A stretch of 64,000 nt of DNA from Ureibacillus galli (GCF_014836845.1 NZ_JACSQA010000002.1:54743-118742); one strand, 5' to 3'. Counted from the stretch's first letter, positions 35,306-50,334 are shown. The notes: a model not told the origin generated them from the sequence alone. A program made the numbers and translations.

Positions 35306-35563
35306 TCAATGGTTTTGTCGGGATTGCCACTTCTTACGTGTCGCCTCGCCTCCTCGTAAATGACGAATTGATTTGTGATATGCTAATATTTCTTTCACTT
35401 CATTTGCTAATTGTTCATTGACTAAGAATAATCGTTCAGTTAGATCTTTATGAACTGTACTTTTAGAATAACCCGTCATTTTCGCAAGGACACGAACCGT
35501 CTCACCTGTTTCAATAAGTAGCTCTCCTAGCCTAACGCAACGATGCCGAATGTGCTCGTGCAC
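35306..35563 (-). CDS. spoIIID: Stage III sporulation transcription factor SpoIIID
   Basis: An 85-residue DNA-binding protein of the mother cell that activates or represses SigE-dependent genes. The helix-turn-helix is ETVRVLAKMTGYSKSTVHKDLTERL (about residues 21-45), followed by the very conserved ANEVKEILAYHKSIRHLRGGEATRKK end that adds minor-groove contacts. It is a few residues shorter than the Bacillus protein. Start is a GTG at 35561-35563 after AAAGGAAGAGAAC. It is preceded by spoIIQ and its terminator on the same strand. Confidence 0.97.
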   Translation of the reverse strand: MHEHIRHRCVRLGELLIETGETVRVLAKMTGYSKSTVHKDLTERLFLVNEQLANEVKEILAYHKSIRHLRGGEATRKKWQSRQNH

Positions 35564-35733
35564 GTTCTCTTCCTTTCTATCGGATATAAGAATGTGCCGT
35601 TTTGCTAACGAAAAGGTGTTTTTTTCAACGTGTTCATATTATGAGTGTTTCATTGACGTTTGCAACTAGCGATTTAACGTTTATTCACAATATGAGTTTT
35701 TTCACAATTTCAGAACCATATTTATTAAGAAAA

Positions 35734-35812
35734 CAACAAAAACGCCCAATATCCTTAATTAGACGTTGAAAGCTTTTAGAAGTTTCAATGTTATAAAGGA
35801 TATGGACGTTTT
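35734..35812 (-). terminator. Long-stem terminator after spoIIQ
   Basis: AAAACG-TCC-ATATCCTT pairs with AAGGATAT-TGGG-CGTTTT (35738-35755 with 35796-35812 on the plus strand) with one bulged base, giving about 17 pairs around an inner TTGAAA/TTTCAA stem. On the minus strand the arm is followed by a T-rich run. It begins 46 bases after the spoIIQ stop. Confidence 0.78.
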
Positions 35813-35857
35813 GTCATCATCAATACTTGTACAAAATCTGATTCGTTTGTTAAATCA

Positions 35858-36517
35858 TTAGAAAGCTAAAAAGTTTCTTGGGTTTACATGCTCTCCATCT
35901 TGTAACACTTCAAAGTGTAGATGGTTTCCAGCTGAAGGATTCCATTCATTTTCAGTTGTAGTGCCTAATGGTTGACCTTGAACGACTGTGTCGCCTTCTT
36001 TTACAAGAATATCCGTTACAGAGCTATAACGTGTTTCCATTCCATTTGGATGTGTAATGACAATCTGATTTCCAGTAAATGCATCAAGTTTTACTTCTTT
36101 CACTTCACCACTCATCGCAGCAAGTACTTCAAAAGGTTCATTATTAACAGCCAATGATACGCCAGAAGAAGTTGAGAATGTTTGATTAAACACTAAAAGT
36201 GCATTTTCTCTTGTTGCTTCATCTGCAGTCACATCGTAAAAGTCTTGTAAAACTTTTACATTATCTAATTGTTTTTCATCGAAAGGATATTTCAATGTTT
36301 CTGTTTTAGCGTTTGTTTCAATGACTGTTGAATCATCTGAAGCAGTTCCATTTTGGGCAACTTCTTTTTCCTCATCATCACCAATAAGTGCTGTATAACT
36401 GAAAATCAGACCAACTAAAACTACAGCAATTCCTGCATAAATTGTCGGCCAAAACCATGGCTTTTTCTGCCAACTGTTTTTGTTAGGAGAAGGCTTAATT
36501 TGTTTTTCTTCTCTCAT
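35858..36517 (-). CDS. spoIIQ: SpoIIQ, M23/LytM-domain engulfment protein
   Basis: SpoIIQ is made in the forespore and binds SpoIIIAH across the septum during engulfment. Residues 1-18 are basic and cytoplasmic, then a membrane anchor (about residues 22-42), a linker and a C-terminal LytM domain (residues 110-219). HLHFE is kept near residue 201, but the first zinc motif (HxxxD) is absent and the usual YxH position reads RYSS, so it is probably catalytically inactive, as in Bacillus subtilis. The ATG at 36515-36517 follows GAGGTGATGAAC; two upstream in-frame starts are less well placed. It directly follows spoIID. Confidence 0.94.
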   Translation of the reverse strand: MREEKQIKPSPNKNSWQKKPWFWPTIYAGIAVVLVGLIFSYTALIGDDEEKEVAQNGTASDDSTVIETNAKTETLKYPFDEKQLDNVKVLQDFYDVTADEATRENALLVFNQTFSTSSGVSLAVNNEPFEVLAAMSGEVKEVKLDAFTGNQIVITHPNGMETRYSSVTDILVKEGDTVVQGQPLGTTTENEWNPSAGNHLHFEVLQDGEHVNPRNFLAF

Positions 36518-36584
36518 GTTCATCACCTCAAGTAGAAGTGTGAACAAATTTTTACATTTCTAATCACATTTTGGAAAAAAATCC

Positions 36585-37535
36585 TTATTTTTTACAATTT
36601 AATTTTTCAATACTCGTATTTTTATAGTAATATTCAATAATTTCATGGGCAGTTGAGCCATGATCAGCCATTGCATCAGCACCGTATTGACTCATACCTA
36701 CACCATGACCATATCCTTCTGTTTTAACAACGATTTCACCATCGACTACATCAATTTGAAAATCTGTAGAACGCAAATTTAACAGTGTTCGTATTTCCCT
36801 GCCTGTCCATTCATTTTTATCGTTTAATACCCTTTCGACTCTTCCAGTATTGTTTCGTTGCAAGCGTAACTGTTTCACATCATCTATTGTCCAATTCGTC
36901 TTTAATCGCTTATTCCATTCCTCAAGGGAAAAAGTCGTGATTTGTTCGTAATTCTCTGCATATTGAAAATCGGTACTTGCAACGGATTGTAAATAAGGAA
37001 TTTCTGTTCCACTATAGTTTTTTGAGCTTTCTGTCATACCATTACTCATAGAATGAAACATCGCTGTAATTAGTTCTCCATTGTAATAAATCACTTCGCC
37101 TTCAGTACTTTTAACTGCCTCTTTCACTTTTTTTTCAAATTCCTCATAAGACTTGTCCCAATTTTCTTTTCTCGTATCCTCGTCATAAAAAACTTGCTTT
37201 GCAACAGTAGGTTCAATAGGTGTTTGTCCATAATTTGTATTTTTTAACACATAGGTCCTTGCAGCAATTGCTTGTGCTTTTAATGCTTCTATATGGAAAC
37301 TTACAGGCATTTCGGCTGCAACAACTCCAATAACATACTCCTCTAAATCAATCGGAATATCACTTCCACTCACTTGAATTGTTATTTCACAAGCGTTATT
37401 AATAGAGGAACCTCCTCGTTGTACGACTTTTTTTTCATGACTTTTAAAGAGAAAAGGAAAGAAAAAGAGTCCAGCAATGAAACAAATGATTGTTACGACT
37501 ATTATCTGGTTTTTGAAATTTTTTATTTTTTTCAT
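36585..37535 (-). CDS. spoIID: SpoIID, septal peptidoglycan lytic transglycosylase
   Basis: SpoIID is the membrane-bound lytic transglycosylase of the DMP engulfment complex. One N-terminal membrane anchor (about residues 10-30) is followed by the SpoIID/LytB domain with LEEYVIGVVAAEMPVSFHIEALKAQAIAARTYVL, the Glu-containing catalytic region, and GYGHGVGMSQYGADAMA near residue 270. Length is 316. The ATG has no recognisable ribosome site and lies only a few bases from a SigE-like -10 element (37542-37549). spoIIQ follows 67 bases downstream. Confidence 0.96.
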   Translation of the reverse strand: MKKIKNFKNQIIVVTIICFIAGLFFFPFLFKSHEKKVVQRGGSSINNACEITIQVSGSDIPIDLEEYVIGVVAAEMPVSFHIEALKAQAIAARTYVLKNTNYGQTPIEPTVAKQVFYDEDTRKENWDKSYEEFEKKVKEAVKSTEGEVIYYNGELITAMFHSMSNGMTESSKNYSGTEIPYLQSVASTDFQYAENYEQITTFSLEEWNKRLKTNWTIDDVKQLRLQRNNTGRVERVLNDKNEWTGREIRTLLNLRSTDFQIDVVDGEIVVKTEGYGHGVGMSQYGADAMADHGSTAHEIIEYYYKNTSIEKLNCKK

Positions 37536-37541
37536 ACATAT

Positions 37542-37568
37542 TATTTATGATAGAGAGTTATAAAATAT
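37542..37568 (-). promoter_or_regulatory. SigE-like promoter just before spoIID
   Basis: On the minus strand ATATT (37564-37568) and CATAAATA (37542-37549) are 14 bases apart, resembling the SigE consensus (ATATT and CATACAMT). The predicted start of the transcript would coincide with the spoIID ATG. The match is imperfect. Confidence 0.35.
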
Positions 37569-37605
37569 TTCAACTTTTTAAATAAAAATTTATAAACATA
37601 TAACT

Positions 37606-37640
37606 AAAAACGACAAAACTCAAATGTATGAATTTTGTCG
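37606..37640 (-). terminator. Terminator after murA (first copy)
   Basis: CGACAAAA (37611-37618) pairs perfectly with TTTTGTCG (37633-37640) and the minus strand continues with T. It is about 80 bases past the murA stop, ahead of spoIID. Confidence 0.7.
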
Positions 37641-37720
37641 TAATTTTGTAATATTTATCTGTACTAAAACATATGTTTAATTTAAAAAAGAAATTTACAA
37701 TGATGAGTTAATGATAGGTA

Positions 37721-39034
37721 TTAGATTTCAACAACTTGTTCTTCTGCCACAACTGCTTCTTCATCAGACTGATCTTCGATTCTTTCAATAATCGCACCTA
37801 AAGAAGCAAGTTTTTGATGGAAATTAACATAACCACGATCTAAATGGTGTAATTTCGTAATTCTAGTAACTCCTTCAGAAACGAGTCCAGCTAAAATTAA
37901 TGCTGCAGCAGCACGTAAATCTGTGGCAGCAACTTCTGCTCCTTGCAATTTAACAGGACCTTCAATAAATACAGAGCGTCCTTCAATTTTCACTTGTGCA
38001 TTCATGCGTCTAAACTCTTCAACATGCATAAAACGGTTTTCAAACACTGTTTCCGTAATAATACTTGTTCCTTCAGCAGTAAGCATTAATGCCATCATTT
38101 GAGCTTGCATATCTGTTGGGAAACCAGGATGTGGCATCGTTTTAAGATCAACCGCTTTTAAAGGCTGTGTCGCACGAATACGTAAGCCCTCTTGTTCCTC
38201 AATTACCTCAACACCCATTTCACGTAATTTAGCTACAAGTGCAGTCATATGCTCAGGCACAGCATTTTCAATAAATACGTCACCACCCGTAATTGCCGCT
38301 GCAACCATAAACGTTCCAGCTTCAATGCGATCCGGGATAATATGATGAGTTGTACCATGCAATTCATTTACACCTTCAACTCGGATTGTATCCGTTCCAG
38401 CTCCAATGACACGACCACCCATACTATTAATGAAATTAGCTAAATCTACAATTTCAGGCTCTTTAGCAGCATTTTCAATAATTGTCGTACCCTTTGCTAA
38501 TGCTGCTGCTGTCATTATGTTTTCAGTTGCTCCCACACTTGGGAAATCTAAATAAATTTCAGCACCTTTTAAACCATTTACTGTTTTTGCTTCAACAAAT
38601 CCATGACCAAAGGAAATTGTAGCACCCATTGCTTCAAAACCTTTTAAATGCAACTCAATTGGTCTTGAGCCGATTGCACAGCCACCTGGTAATGCCACAC
38701 GAGCATAACCATTCCGAGCCAGTAAAGATCCCATTACAAGTATAGAAGCACGCATCTTACTAACAAATTCAAACTGAGCTTCACTCGATAATTGCTTTTC
38801 TGCATTTATATGGATTTCATTTTTTTCTTCGTTGTATTCTACATTTGCATTTAGGCTTTTTAGTACTTCATTTATTGTATGAACATCCGCTAAATTCGGA
38901 ACGTCTCTTATTATATTATGATTCTTTGAAGCTAATAATGATGCTGCTAGAATTGGTAATACGGCATTTTTGGCACCTTCTACTTTTACGATTCCTCGTA
39001 ATTTTTGGCCTCCCGTAACAATGATTTTCTCCAC
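37721..39034 (-). CDS. murAA: UDP-GlcNAc 1-carboxyvinyltransferase MurA (MurAA)
   Basis: MurA makes the first committed peptidoglycan precursor from UDP-GlcNAc and phosphoenolpyruvate. This is the copy next to spoIID, corresponding to Bacillus mur[21 protein letters not shown] is the substrate-binding start and [10 protein letters not shown] near residue 117 carries the catalytic Cys. The product is 437 residues. I chose the GTG at 39032-39034 since GGAGGGACGAATT precedes it; a longer frame to 39151 has about 40 extra residues without family match. A second murA lies at 59963-61243. Confidence 0.96.
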   Translation of the reverse strand: MEKIIVTGGQKLRGIVKVEGAKNAVLPILAASLLASKNHNIIRDVPNLADVHTINEVLKSLNANVEYNEEKNEIHINAEKQLSSEAQFEFVSKMRASILVMGSLLARNGYARVALPGGCAIGSRPIELHLKGFEAMGATISFGHGFVEAKTVNGLKGAEIYLDFPSVGATENIMTAAALAKGTTIIENAAKEPEIVDLANFINSMGGRVIGAGTDTIRVEGVNELHGTTHHIIPDRIEAGTFMVAAAITGGDVFIENAVPEHMTALVAKLREMGVEVIEEQEGLRIRATQPLKAVDLKTMPHPGFPTDMQAQMMALMLTAEGTSIITETVFENRFMHVEEFRRMNAQVKIEGRSVFIEGPVKLQGAEVAATDLRAAAALILAGLVSEGVTRITKLHHLDRGYVNFHQKLASLGAIIERIEDQSDEEAVVAEEQVVEI

Positions 39035-39439
39035 AATTCGTCCCTCCGAATTCATTTGTCCAAAACTGTCAAAATCTGAAATATTCGTTTTTATATTTAA
39101 AACACACAAACTATCAATATAGTACAGCTTAAAGATGATATAAACAAGCATCTAAATCACTATTTTACACGAAAACACAATAATTTTCTACAATTTATAA
39201 TACGCTAATTTAAACATAATGGTGAATTTCATGTCACTAATTACATAAAATTTCATTAAACATGCATAAAGTACTACAACATATTACAACATTATTACCC
39301 AGGAAATACAAAAATCTTTCAAGAAAATAAAGATTGTATGTTTACTATAATCTAAATATATGTTATGTAACGACAAACGAAAGATCATTTGTCCTTACAA
39401 GGCATATAATATGTACCTTAAAAAAGATAATGGTTAATT
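39035..39439. other. Intergenic region between murAA and ywzB
   Basis: About 405 AT-rich bases without a supported gene or strong hairpin. In Bacillus subtilis ywmB is in this interval; no trace of it is seen here. The murAA promoter must be here but no clear hexamer pair stands out. Confidence 0.5.
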
Positions 39440-39682
39440 TTATGAAAAAATGAAAGGTAATTGTTGTGACCAATTTGTAATATCTAAAATAAAGTTTGAA
39501 ACAGTTGATCCAATGACAATGCTTAATAAAATATAAATAAGCTGAATTTGAAACGTATGTCCCTTTTTAAACAGTTGTTCTAATCGAAAAGCTTGTAACG
39601 CATAAAAACTAATGACAATAAAAAAGATATGGGATATTAATCCAATGACTGCTTGTAAGCCCATCGATTGATAGAATTCCAT
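39440..39682 (-). CDS. ywzB: DUF1146 family small membrane protein YwzB
   Basis: An 80-residue protein with two hydrophobic segments (about residues 12-32 and 46-68) and the DUF1146 pattern YQSMGLQAVIGLISHIFFIVISFYALQ. Found directly downstream of atpC in many Bacillales. Its function is unknown. A terminator separates it from atpC, so expression may need read-through or its own promoter. The ribosome site AGGAGGAAT precedes the ATG. Confidence 0.9.
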   Translation of the reverse strand: MEFYQSMGLQAVIGLISHIFFIVISFYALQAFRLEQLFKKGHTFQIQLIYILLSIVIGSTVSNFILDITNWSQQLPFIFS

Positions 39683-39711
39683 GTTACAAGATTCCTCCTT
39701 GTTAAACAGTT

Positions 39712-39740
39712 AAAAAGCGGACAGTTGCCCGTCCGCTTTT
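39712..39740 (-). terminator. Intrinsic terminator of the atp operon
   Basis: AAAAGCGGAC (39713-39722) pairs perfectly with GTCCGCTTTT (39731-39740), and T follow on the minus strand. It begins 18 bases after the atpC stop. Confidence 0.93.
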
Positions 39741-39757
39741 ATCTTTTGTAATGAAAA

Positions 39758-40165
39758 TTACATATTACCCTCATGAACGCTGATACGATTAATCGCACGT
39801 TTTAAAGCTAGCTCAGCGCGTTGGAAATCAATGTCATCTTGTTTCATTTGAAGACGTTGTTCCGCACGTGCCATTGCTTCTTTAGCACGGGCAAGATCGA
39901 TATTCGCTGCAACTTCAGCTGACGGAGCTAGTATCGAAATTTGATCAGGACGAACTTCAATGAATCCACCACTAACGGCAACAATTTCTTGTGAACCGTC
40001 TTCTTTTTTTAGTGTCACAGCACCAATTGTAAGTGGAGCAACCATAGGAATATGTCCTGCTAGAACACCAATTTCACCAGAAACTGTTTTAGCGATAACC
40101 ATTGCGACTTCTGAATCGTACACTGGGCCGTCGGGAGTGACAATATTGACTTGAACTGTCTTCAT
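39758..40165 (-). CDS. atpC: ATP synthase F1 epsilon subunit
   Basis: The 135-residue epsilon subunit of the F1 central stalk: N-terminal beta-sandwich ([43 protein letters not shown]) and C-terminal helix pair ([24 protein letters not shown]) that regulates ATP hydrolysis. It is the last gene of atpIBEFHAGDC, 23 bases after atpD, before the operon terminator. Confidence 0.97.
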   Translation of the reverse strand: MKTVQVNIVTPDGPVYDSEVAMVIAKTVSGEIGVLAGHIPMVAPLTIGAVTLKKEDGSQEIVAVSGGFIEVRPDQISILAPSAEVAANIDLARAKEAMARAEQRLQMKQDDIDFQRAELALKRAINRISVHEGNM

Positions 40166-40188
40166 ATTTTTTCCTCCTCGTCCGAAAG

Positions 40189-41655
<1,467 letters not shown>

Positions 41656-41720
41656 TCATGTTTGATAAATAACAATGTTCCGCTTTTCTTCCTTTTATAA
41701 ACGACATTGGAGTGCTGAGC

Positions 41721-42608
<888 letters not shown>

Positions 42609-42634
42609 TTAATCACAAATCACGGCTTAAGATC

Positions 42635-44155
<1,521 letters not shown>

Positions 44156-44171
44156 TCACATTTCTTTTTAA

Positions 44172-44708
44172 TTAACCAACTAACGTACGTTTTAATCCCT
44201 CTAGCTTATTTGCTACAGTGTTATCAAAAATGTAGTTACCGATTTGAACACGTACACCACCAAGAATGGATGGTTCGATTACGTTTGTAATAGTAAGTTT
44301 TTCTTTACCAACTAATTTACCGAAAGAAGAAGAGATTTCGTCTTTTTCTTGATCAGTAAGAGCACGAGTAGAGAAAACTGTTGCATTAGCAGCACCTTGT
44401 GATGCAGCTGCTAATTGTTTAAATTGTTGCGCTAAACTTTCTACTTCATTAACACGTTTCTTTTCAATTAGAAGTTCAAGCGTGCTAACGACGATTGGGT
44501 TCGCACTAGCAAAAATTTCTGCTACAATTTGTTTTTTACGTTCGATAGAGAACTTTGGAGTAGCAAGTAAAGAAAGTAACTCTGGAGTAGTTTCTAAAAC
44601 TTTTACTAACTCCTCTAAATCTCCGTTCACTTCCGCAACGACTTGTTTTTCTTGCGCTAATTGAAACAATGCATTCGCATAGCGGCTAGCTATAGTCGAT
44701 TGACTCAT
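44172..44708 (-). CDS. atpH: ATP synthase F1 delta subunit
   Basis: The 178-residue delta subunit, which links F1 to the peripheral stalk. The N-terminal helical bundle ([17 protein letters not shown]) and the C-terminal [28 protein letters not shown] are family marks. Its ATG overlaps the atpF stop by four bases (44705-44708), so the two are coupled. Confidence 0.97.
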   Translation of the reverse strand: MSQSTIASRYANALFQLAQEKQVVAEVNGDLEELVKVLETTPELLSLLATPKFSIERKKQIVAEIFASANPIVVSTLELLIEKKRVNEVESLAQQFKQLAAASQGAANATVFSTRALTDQEKDEISSSFGKLVGKEKLTITNVIEPSILGGVRVQIGNYIFDNTVANKLEGLKRTLVG

Positions 44709-45226
44709 TTCGCTTCGCCTGCCTTCGCAATCGTTTCTTTAATTAGTGCGCTATTGTCCTCTTCAGAAATTTCTTTCCCAAGAACTTTAGATGCCGCAAG
44801 AACCGATAGTGAAACGACTTCTTCACGAACTGCAGCGATTGCTTTTTCTTTCTCAGTTTCGATTTCACGAACAGCTGATTCTTTTAAGCGGTTAGCTTCA
44901 GCACGAGCAGCAGTAATGATTTCATCACGTTGTACTTCGCCTTGTTTTTTAGCACTTTCAATGATTGTTTGTGCTTCAGTACGAGCTTCTTTTAAAAGAC
45001 TTCTTTGTTCTTCTAAAAGTTTAGCTGATTCTTTGCGAGCGTTTTCAGCTGCATCGATTTCGCTTGCAACTAATTCTTCACGTTGTTGCATAATGCCCAT
45101 TAACGGACCCCACGCGAATTTCTTTAGAAGAGCCATTAACACGATGAAGATAACTAATGTTGCGATTACGTCTCCACCATTAAAGTTGTGAGCTCCAGCA
45201 CCAAGTACTAGGTAATCTAAATTCAC
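44705..45226 (-). CDS. atpF: ATP synthase Fo b subunit
   Basis: The peripheral-stalk b subunit, 173 residues. One N-terminal membrane helix ([20 protein letters not shown]) leads to a long Glu/Lys/Ala-rich coiled coil running nearly to the end, with its stop coupled to atpH. I chose the GTG at 45224-45226 with AAGGGAGTG upstream; a start at 45256 would add ten non-conserved residues. Confidence 0.97.
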   Translation of the reverse strand: MNLDYLVLGAGAHNFNGGDVIATLVIFIVLMALLKKFAWGPLMGIMQQREELVASEIDAAENARKESAKLLEEQRSLLKEARTEAQTIIESAKKQGEVQRDEIITAARAEANRLKESAVREIETEKEKAIAAVREEVVSLSVLAASKVLGKEISEEDNSALIKETIAKAGEAK

Positions 45227-45385
45227 GATTGTTTCACTCCCTTCAAGAGCTTTCAATATTGTCTCGTTTCAAAGCGGTTTGCATTAAAGCGAACTTATGA
45301 AACATTCATAAAATCTATGATTTCATTTCTTTACTTTCAATTTCAAAAAAACTTTTAAATCAAACTGTTTTCATACAAAAGGAAT

Positions 45386-45418
45386 GGCGAAGTTTCTTCT
45401 TGTGGAATCATCTTCGCC
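45386..45418. other. Hairpin in the atpE-atpF spacer
   Basis: GGCGAAG (45386-45392) pairs with CTTCGCC (45412-45418) in the unusually long 211-base spacer between atpE and atpF. There is no T run, so it is not a terminator; it may mark a processing or stability element. Confidence 0.45.
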
Positions 45419-45437
45419 ACACAAATTGAGCCGACAA

Positions 45438-45677
<240 letters not shown>

Positions 45678-45720
45678 TTATTTTTGTTAAGCAATTAATG
45701 TTTACACTAAAAGCTTTATA

Positions 45721-46455
<735 letters not shown>

Positions 46456-46464
46456 TTAGTTACC

Positions 46465-46836
46465 TTAGTTGTTTCTTACTGAATATACGATAACTCCTAT
46501 AAATAGGAACACGTACGGAATCATTAGCCCTATGACTGTGCTAATTAAATGAAAATATTGTGGCAACGTAATGGCGATAGCGACTGCTGCAATACCTGAT
46601 CCAAAGCGCAAAGCTGAGCCGAGAGATACTGCTTTTCTTCCTTCACTTATGGAACGATCAAACTTGTCCATTCTTCGAACAAGAATCCAAAAGTTATATG
46701 TACCAAAGCAAGCACCCACCGCAATTCCAGCAAAAACTGTTGGATATGAGGTAAATCCCCATCCTAACGCACAAAGAGCAAGCAAAAAAAATAACGCTTT
46801 CTTCTGCATGGCAAAAATGTGATGCAAATCTAGCAT
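46465..46836 (-). CDS. atpI: ATP synthase assembly/accessory protein AtpI
   Basis: First gene of the atp operon, about 123 residues, with four hydrophobic segments typical of AtpI/UncI, which helps assemble the c-ring. I prefer the ATG at 46834-46836 after GGGAGA; upstream TTG codons at 46840-46854 are alternatives. The family is poorly conserved, so the call leans on size, topology and position before atpB. Confidence 0.87.
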   Translation of the reverse strand: MLDLHHIFAMQKKALFFLLALCALGWGFTSYPTVFAGIAVGACFGTYNFWILVRRMDKFDRSISEGRKAVSLGSALRFGSGIAAVAIAITLPQYFHLISTVIGLMIPYVFLFIGVIVYSVRNN

Positions 46837-46947
46837 TGGCAATTTATCTCCCAAATCTTTTTCGAGTAACGTTAAAATCGTTCACTACTAAAGGAATCAA
46901 GCGAGTATATGTATTACAAGCGGTTTCAATAATGATAAAATCATCTA

Positions 46948-46976
46948 ATTATATAATTAAATCCTTATATTAATAA
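46948..46976 (-). promoter_or_regulatory. Candidate promoter of the atp operon
   Basis: On the minus strand TTATTA and TATAAT are 17 bases apart (complement of 46971-46976 and 46948-46953), about 105 bases before atpI. The -35 is weak. Confidence 0.35.
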
Positions 46977-47407
46977 GAATTTAACTTTGTTCCGCTGCAA
47001 ACATTTAAACTCAGACGCTTGAAAACGTTGCTAATTGACATTGACTAGTTTCAACTGTCAATCTAGTAGAAACTTGATATAACAAGTGTTTATGGTCAGT
47101 ACTTGACTTAAAAAACCCTTGTCATTCTTACCCTTTGTAAGCATACAATAGTGATATTTTGATGTCAATTGGTTATAGTGAAAAACTTCACAACTCATGA
47201 ATTCTTGTCAAATTGTTGACAAATTTGTGTAATAACTTTCAAATATCACTTGGTTATATTTTATTATTTTAGCAAAACAACCATTTCACCATTCTTTCTT
47301 CCAAAATATTCAAATCATATAAAATTCTTTTTCCTACAATATTATTCACTTATTCCTTAAAAACTAATCAACGGTTCACCATTGGGATCAATAAACCATT
47401 TAAAATG

Positions 47408-47447
47408 AAAATAATGGCCCTTCTCCATATAAAAGGGTCATTATTTT
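47408..47447 (-). terminator. Intrinsic terminator after upp
   Basis: AAAATAATGGCCCTT (47408-47422) pairs with AAGGGTCATTATTTT (47433-47447) with one G-U pair, with A/T tracts on both sides. It lies 32 bases past the upp stop. Confidence 0.85.
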
Positions 47448-47478
47448 CGATTACATATTCTTAAAAACTAAGCAGTTT

Positions 47479-48120
<642 letters not shown>

Positions 48121-48300
48121 CTAACTATTCATTTCATTCATTTACCATCTGTGATGTTTTCTAAAGACTAAGAAAAAATCACCTAATCTAAACTAGTATA
48201 TCAAAAAAAGTTCTAACATAAAACTATATGTCAAATGCATTTATAGAACTTTCGATTTTAAAACATACGTTCCATAAACAGCTTAAGGTGTTTACTTTTG

Positions 48301-48340
48301 TAAAACACAAAAAGCTAGTGAGAGAACTCACTAGCTTTTT
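48301..48340 (-). terminator. Intrinsic terminator after glyA
   Basis: AAAAAGCTAGTGAG (48309-48322) pairs perfectly with CTCACTAGCTTTTT (48327-48340) around AGAA, followed by a T-rich run on the minus strand. It starts four bases from the glyA stop. Confidence 0.92.
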
Positions 48341-48344
48341 TATA

Positions 48345-49604
48345 TTAAATATTTGTTACTAAATCTTCGTAAATTGGATATTTATCTGTTAAAACTTTTA
48401 CACGATCAGCTGCTTCTTGTTTTACCCCAGCATCCTCTGGATTTTTAAGAAGTTTAGCAATAATTAATCCAACCTCTTTCATGTCTTCTTCTACGAAGCC
48501 ACGACTAGTTACAGCAGGTGTACCGATACGGATACCAGAAGTAACAAACGGTTTTTCTTGATCATAAGGGATTGTATTTTTATTTACAGTAATCCCTACT
48601 TCATCTAATATCTTTTCAGCCACTTTACCAGTTAAACCAACTGATTTCACATTCACTAATAATAAATGGTTATCTGTACCGCCGGAAACAATTTCTAATC
48701 CTTCTGAAATTAATGTTTCAGCAAGAACTTTTGCATTCTTTTTAATTTGTTTTGCATATTCTTTAAATTCTGGTTGTAACGCTTCACCAAACGCCACTGC
48801 TTTAGCAGCGATGACATGCATTAATGGCCCACCTTGAATTCCAGGGAAGACCGACTTATCAATCTTTTTACCCCATTCTTCAGAAGTTAAAATTAAACCA
48901 CCACGAGGTCCACGTAACGTTTTATGAGTAGTTGAAGTAACAAAATCTGCATAAGGTACTGGGGATGGATGTTCACCAGCTGCTACAAGACCAGCAATAT
49001 GTGCCATATCTACCATGAAATAAGCTCCGACTTCATCTGCAATATCACGGAATTTTTTAAAATCGATTTCACGTGGATAGGCAGAAGCACCAGCTACAAT
49101 TAACTTCGGCTTATGTTCTAAAGCTTTTGCGCGAACATCTTCATAATCTATTACATTTGTATCTTCCGTTACGCCATACTCTACAAATTTATATTGAATA
49201 CCAGAAAAATTAACAGGAGAACCATGTGTTAAGTGACCACCATGGGAAAGATTCATTCCTAGTACTGTATCACCTGGTTCAAGAACCGTGAAGTATACTG
49301 CCATATTTGCTTGCGCACCAGAGTGGGGTTGAACATTTGCATATTCAGCACCAAAAATTTGTTTTACACGGTCGCGAGCGATGTCTTCAACAACGTCAAC
49401 ATGTTCACAACCTCCGTAGTAACGTTTACCAGGATAACCTTCAGCATATTTATTTGTTAATACAGATCCTTGTGCTTCCATAACCGCTTCGGAAACAATG
49501 TTTTCGGATGCAATTAATTCAATGTTTGCTTGTTGACGTTTTTTCTCTGCTAAAATTCCTTCTAGTACTGCTTTATCTTGTGCCGCTACTTTTTCATAAG
49601 CCAT
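48345..49604 (-). CDS. glyA: Serine hydroxymethyltransferase
   Basis: GlyA is a pyridoxal-phosphate enzyme that interconverts serine and glycine and charges tetrahydrofolate. 419 residues; the cofactor lysine lies in the motif [15 protein letters not shown] near residue 230, and [20 protein letters not shown] is the substrate-site start. It is monocistronic, with a terminator directly at the stop. Confidence 0.98.
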   Translation of the reverse strand: MAYEKVAAQDKAVLEGILAEKKRQQANIELIASENIVSEAVMEAQGSVLTNKYAEGYPGKRYYGGCEHVDVVEDIARDRVKQIFGAEYANVQPHSGAQANMAVYFTVLEPGDTVLGMNLSHGGHLTHGSPVNFSGIQYKFVEYGVTEDTNVIDYEDVRAKALEHKPKLIVAGASAYPREIDFKKFRDIADEVGAYFMVDMAHIAGLVAAGEHPSPVPYADFVTSTTHKTLRGPRGGLILTSEEWGKKIDKSVFPGIQGGPLMHVIAAKAVAFGEALQPEFKEYAKQIKKNAKVLAETLISEGLEIVSGGTDNHLLLVNVKSVGLTGKVAEKILDEVGITVNKNTIPYDQEKPFVTSGIRIGTPAVTSRGFVEEDMKEVGLIIAKLLKNPEDAGVKQEAADRVKVLTDKYPIYEDLVTNI

Positions 49605-49769
49605 CGTTATAAATCCCCCTAAAGTTCTTTTATTTTTTTAATAAAAATCATTATAATTGGATTTTATCTGATTAACAGCAATAAACATCAATTGTTAATC
49701 TTTTTACATTAAGCGTGGATAAACACGCTCTATTAACATAAATGATTTAACTGAAACCTTTAAATATTT

Positions 49770-50327
49770 CTATTCAGTAGGTCTTACATAGATTGCCCGT
49801 TCTCCACCTATTAACTTTGGACGTGTTTTCGCTATTGTTACTACCGCTTCTCCAATTTTTCGGATGGATGTTCGAACGGGAATTGCTACTTCTTTTAAAT
49901 GCATCCCAATAAGGGTTTGACCTAAGTCAATTCCGGCATGCGCTCGAACATGTTCGACGACTACTGGATTTTCTAATTGAGTATAGGCATAGGCTGACAT
50001 CGAACCTCCTGCATGTTTTACAGGGATAACGGTTACGGGTTCTAAACCGTATATTAAAGCAGCACTATACTCCATCGTTAATGCACGATTAATATGTTCG
50101 CAGCCTTGGAAAACTAAATAAAGATTGTTTCTTTTAGCAAAACTTGCAAATTCCCGATAAAGCACTTCCGCTATTTCGATAGCACCCGATGTTCCGATTT
50201 TTGAACCAGCAATTTCAGAAGTTGAACAACCGATAACAAACAATTGATTCGGTTGGAACTGTACTTGTTGTTCCAGTTCGTCAAGCAATTGGGATAATTG
50301 GGACTGTACTTGTTGTAAATGAATCAT
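49770..50327 (-). CDS. ywlG: YwlG, UPF0340 (DUF436) family protein
   Basis: A 185-residue cytoplasmic protein of the YwlG family, function unknown, with FVIGCSTSEIAGSKIGTSGAIEIAEVLY and VFQGCEHINRALTME as conserved blocks. The ATG at 50325-50327 lies just past the rpiB stop with a modest AAGGG site; longer in-frame starts overlap rpiB. In Bacillus ywlG is also between glyA and rpiB (ywlF). Confidence 0.9.
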   Translation of the reverse strand: MIHLQQVQSQLSQLLDELEQQVQFQPNQLFVIGCSTSEIAGSKIGTSGAIEIAEVLYREFASFAKRNNLYLVFQGCEHINRALTMEYSAALIYGLEPVTVIPVKHAGGSMSAYAYTQLENPVVVEHVRAHAGIDLGQTLIGMHLKEVAIPVRTSIRKIGEAVVTIAKTRPKLIGGERAIYVRPTE

Positions 50328-50334
50328 CGATGAA

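Larger units (their letters stand above)
46837..47478. other. Long intergenic region between atpI and upp
   Basis: About 640 AT-rich bases. It holds the candidate atp promoter (46948-46976), an imperfect inverted repeat AGTTTCAACT / AGTAGAAACT (47047-47074), and the upp terminator (47408-47447). No open frame with a ribosome site was found. Confidence 0.5.

Noticed and set aside
35691..35706. DnaA box upstream of spoIIID (TTATTCACA)
   Set aside because: A single exact box with one imperfect neighbour; expected by chance in AT-rich intergenic DNA.
44661..45191. Long open frame opposite atpF
   Set aside because: Shadow of the coding frame caused by codon bias on the other strand; no ribosome site and no family.
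47020..47033. CcpA (cre) site before the atp operon
   Set aside because: TGAAAACGTTGCTA matches 12 of 14 positions, which is weak for a site without other support.
49712..49729. Terminator after ywlG region (AGCGTG/CACGCT)
   Set aside because: Only six pairs and no adjacent T run.
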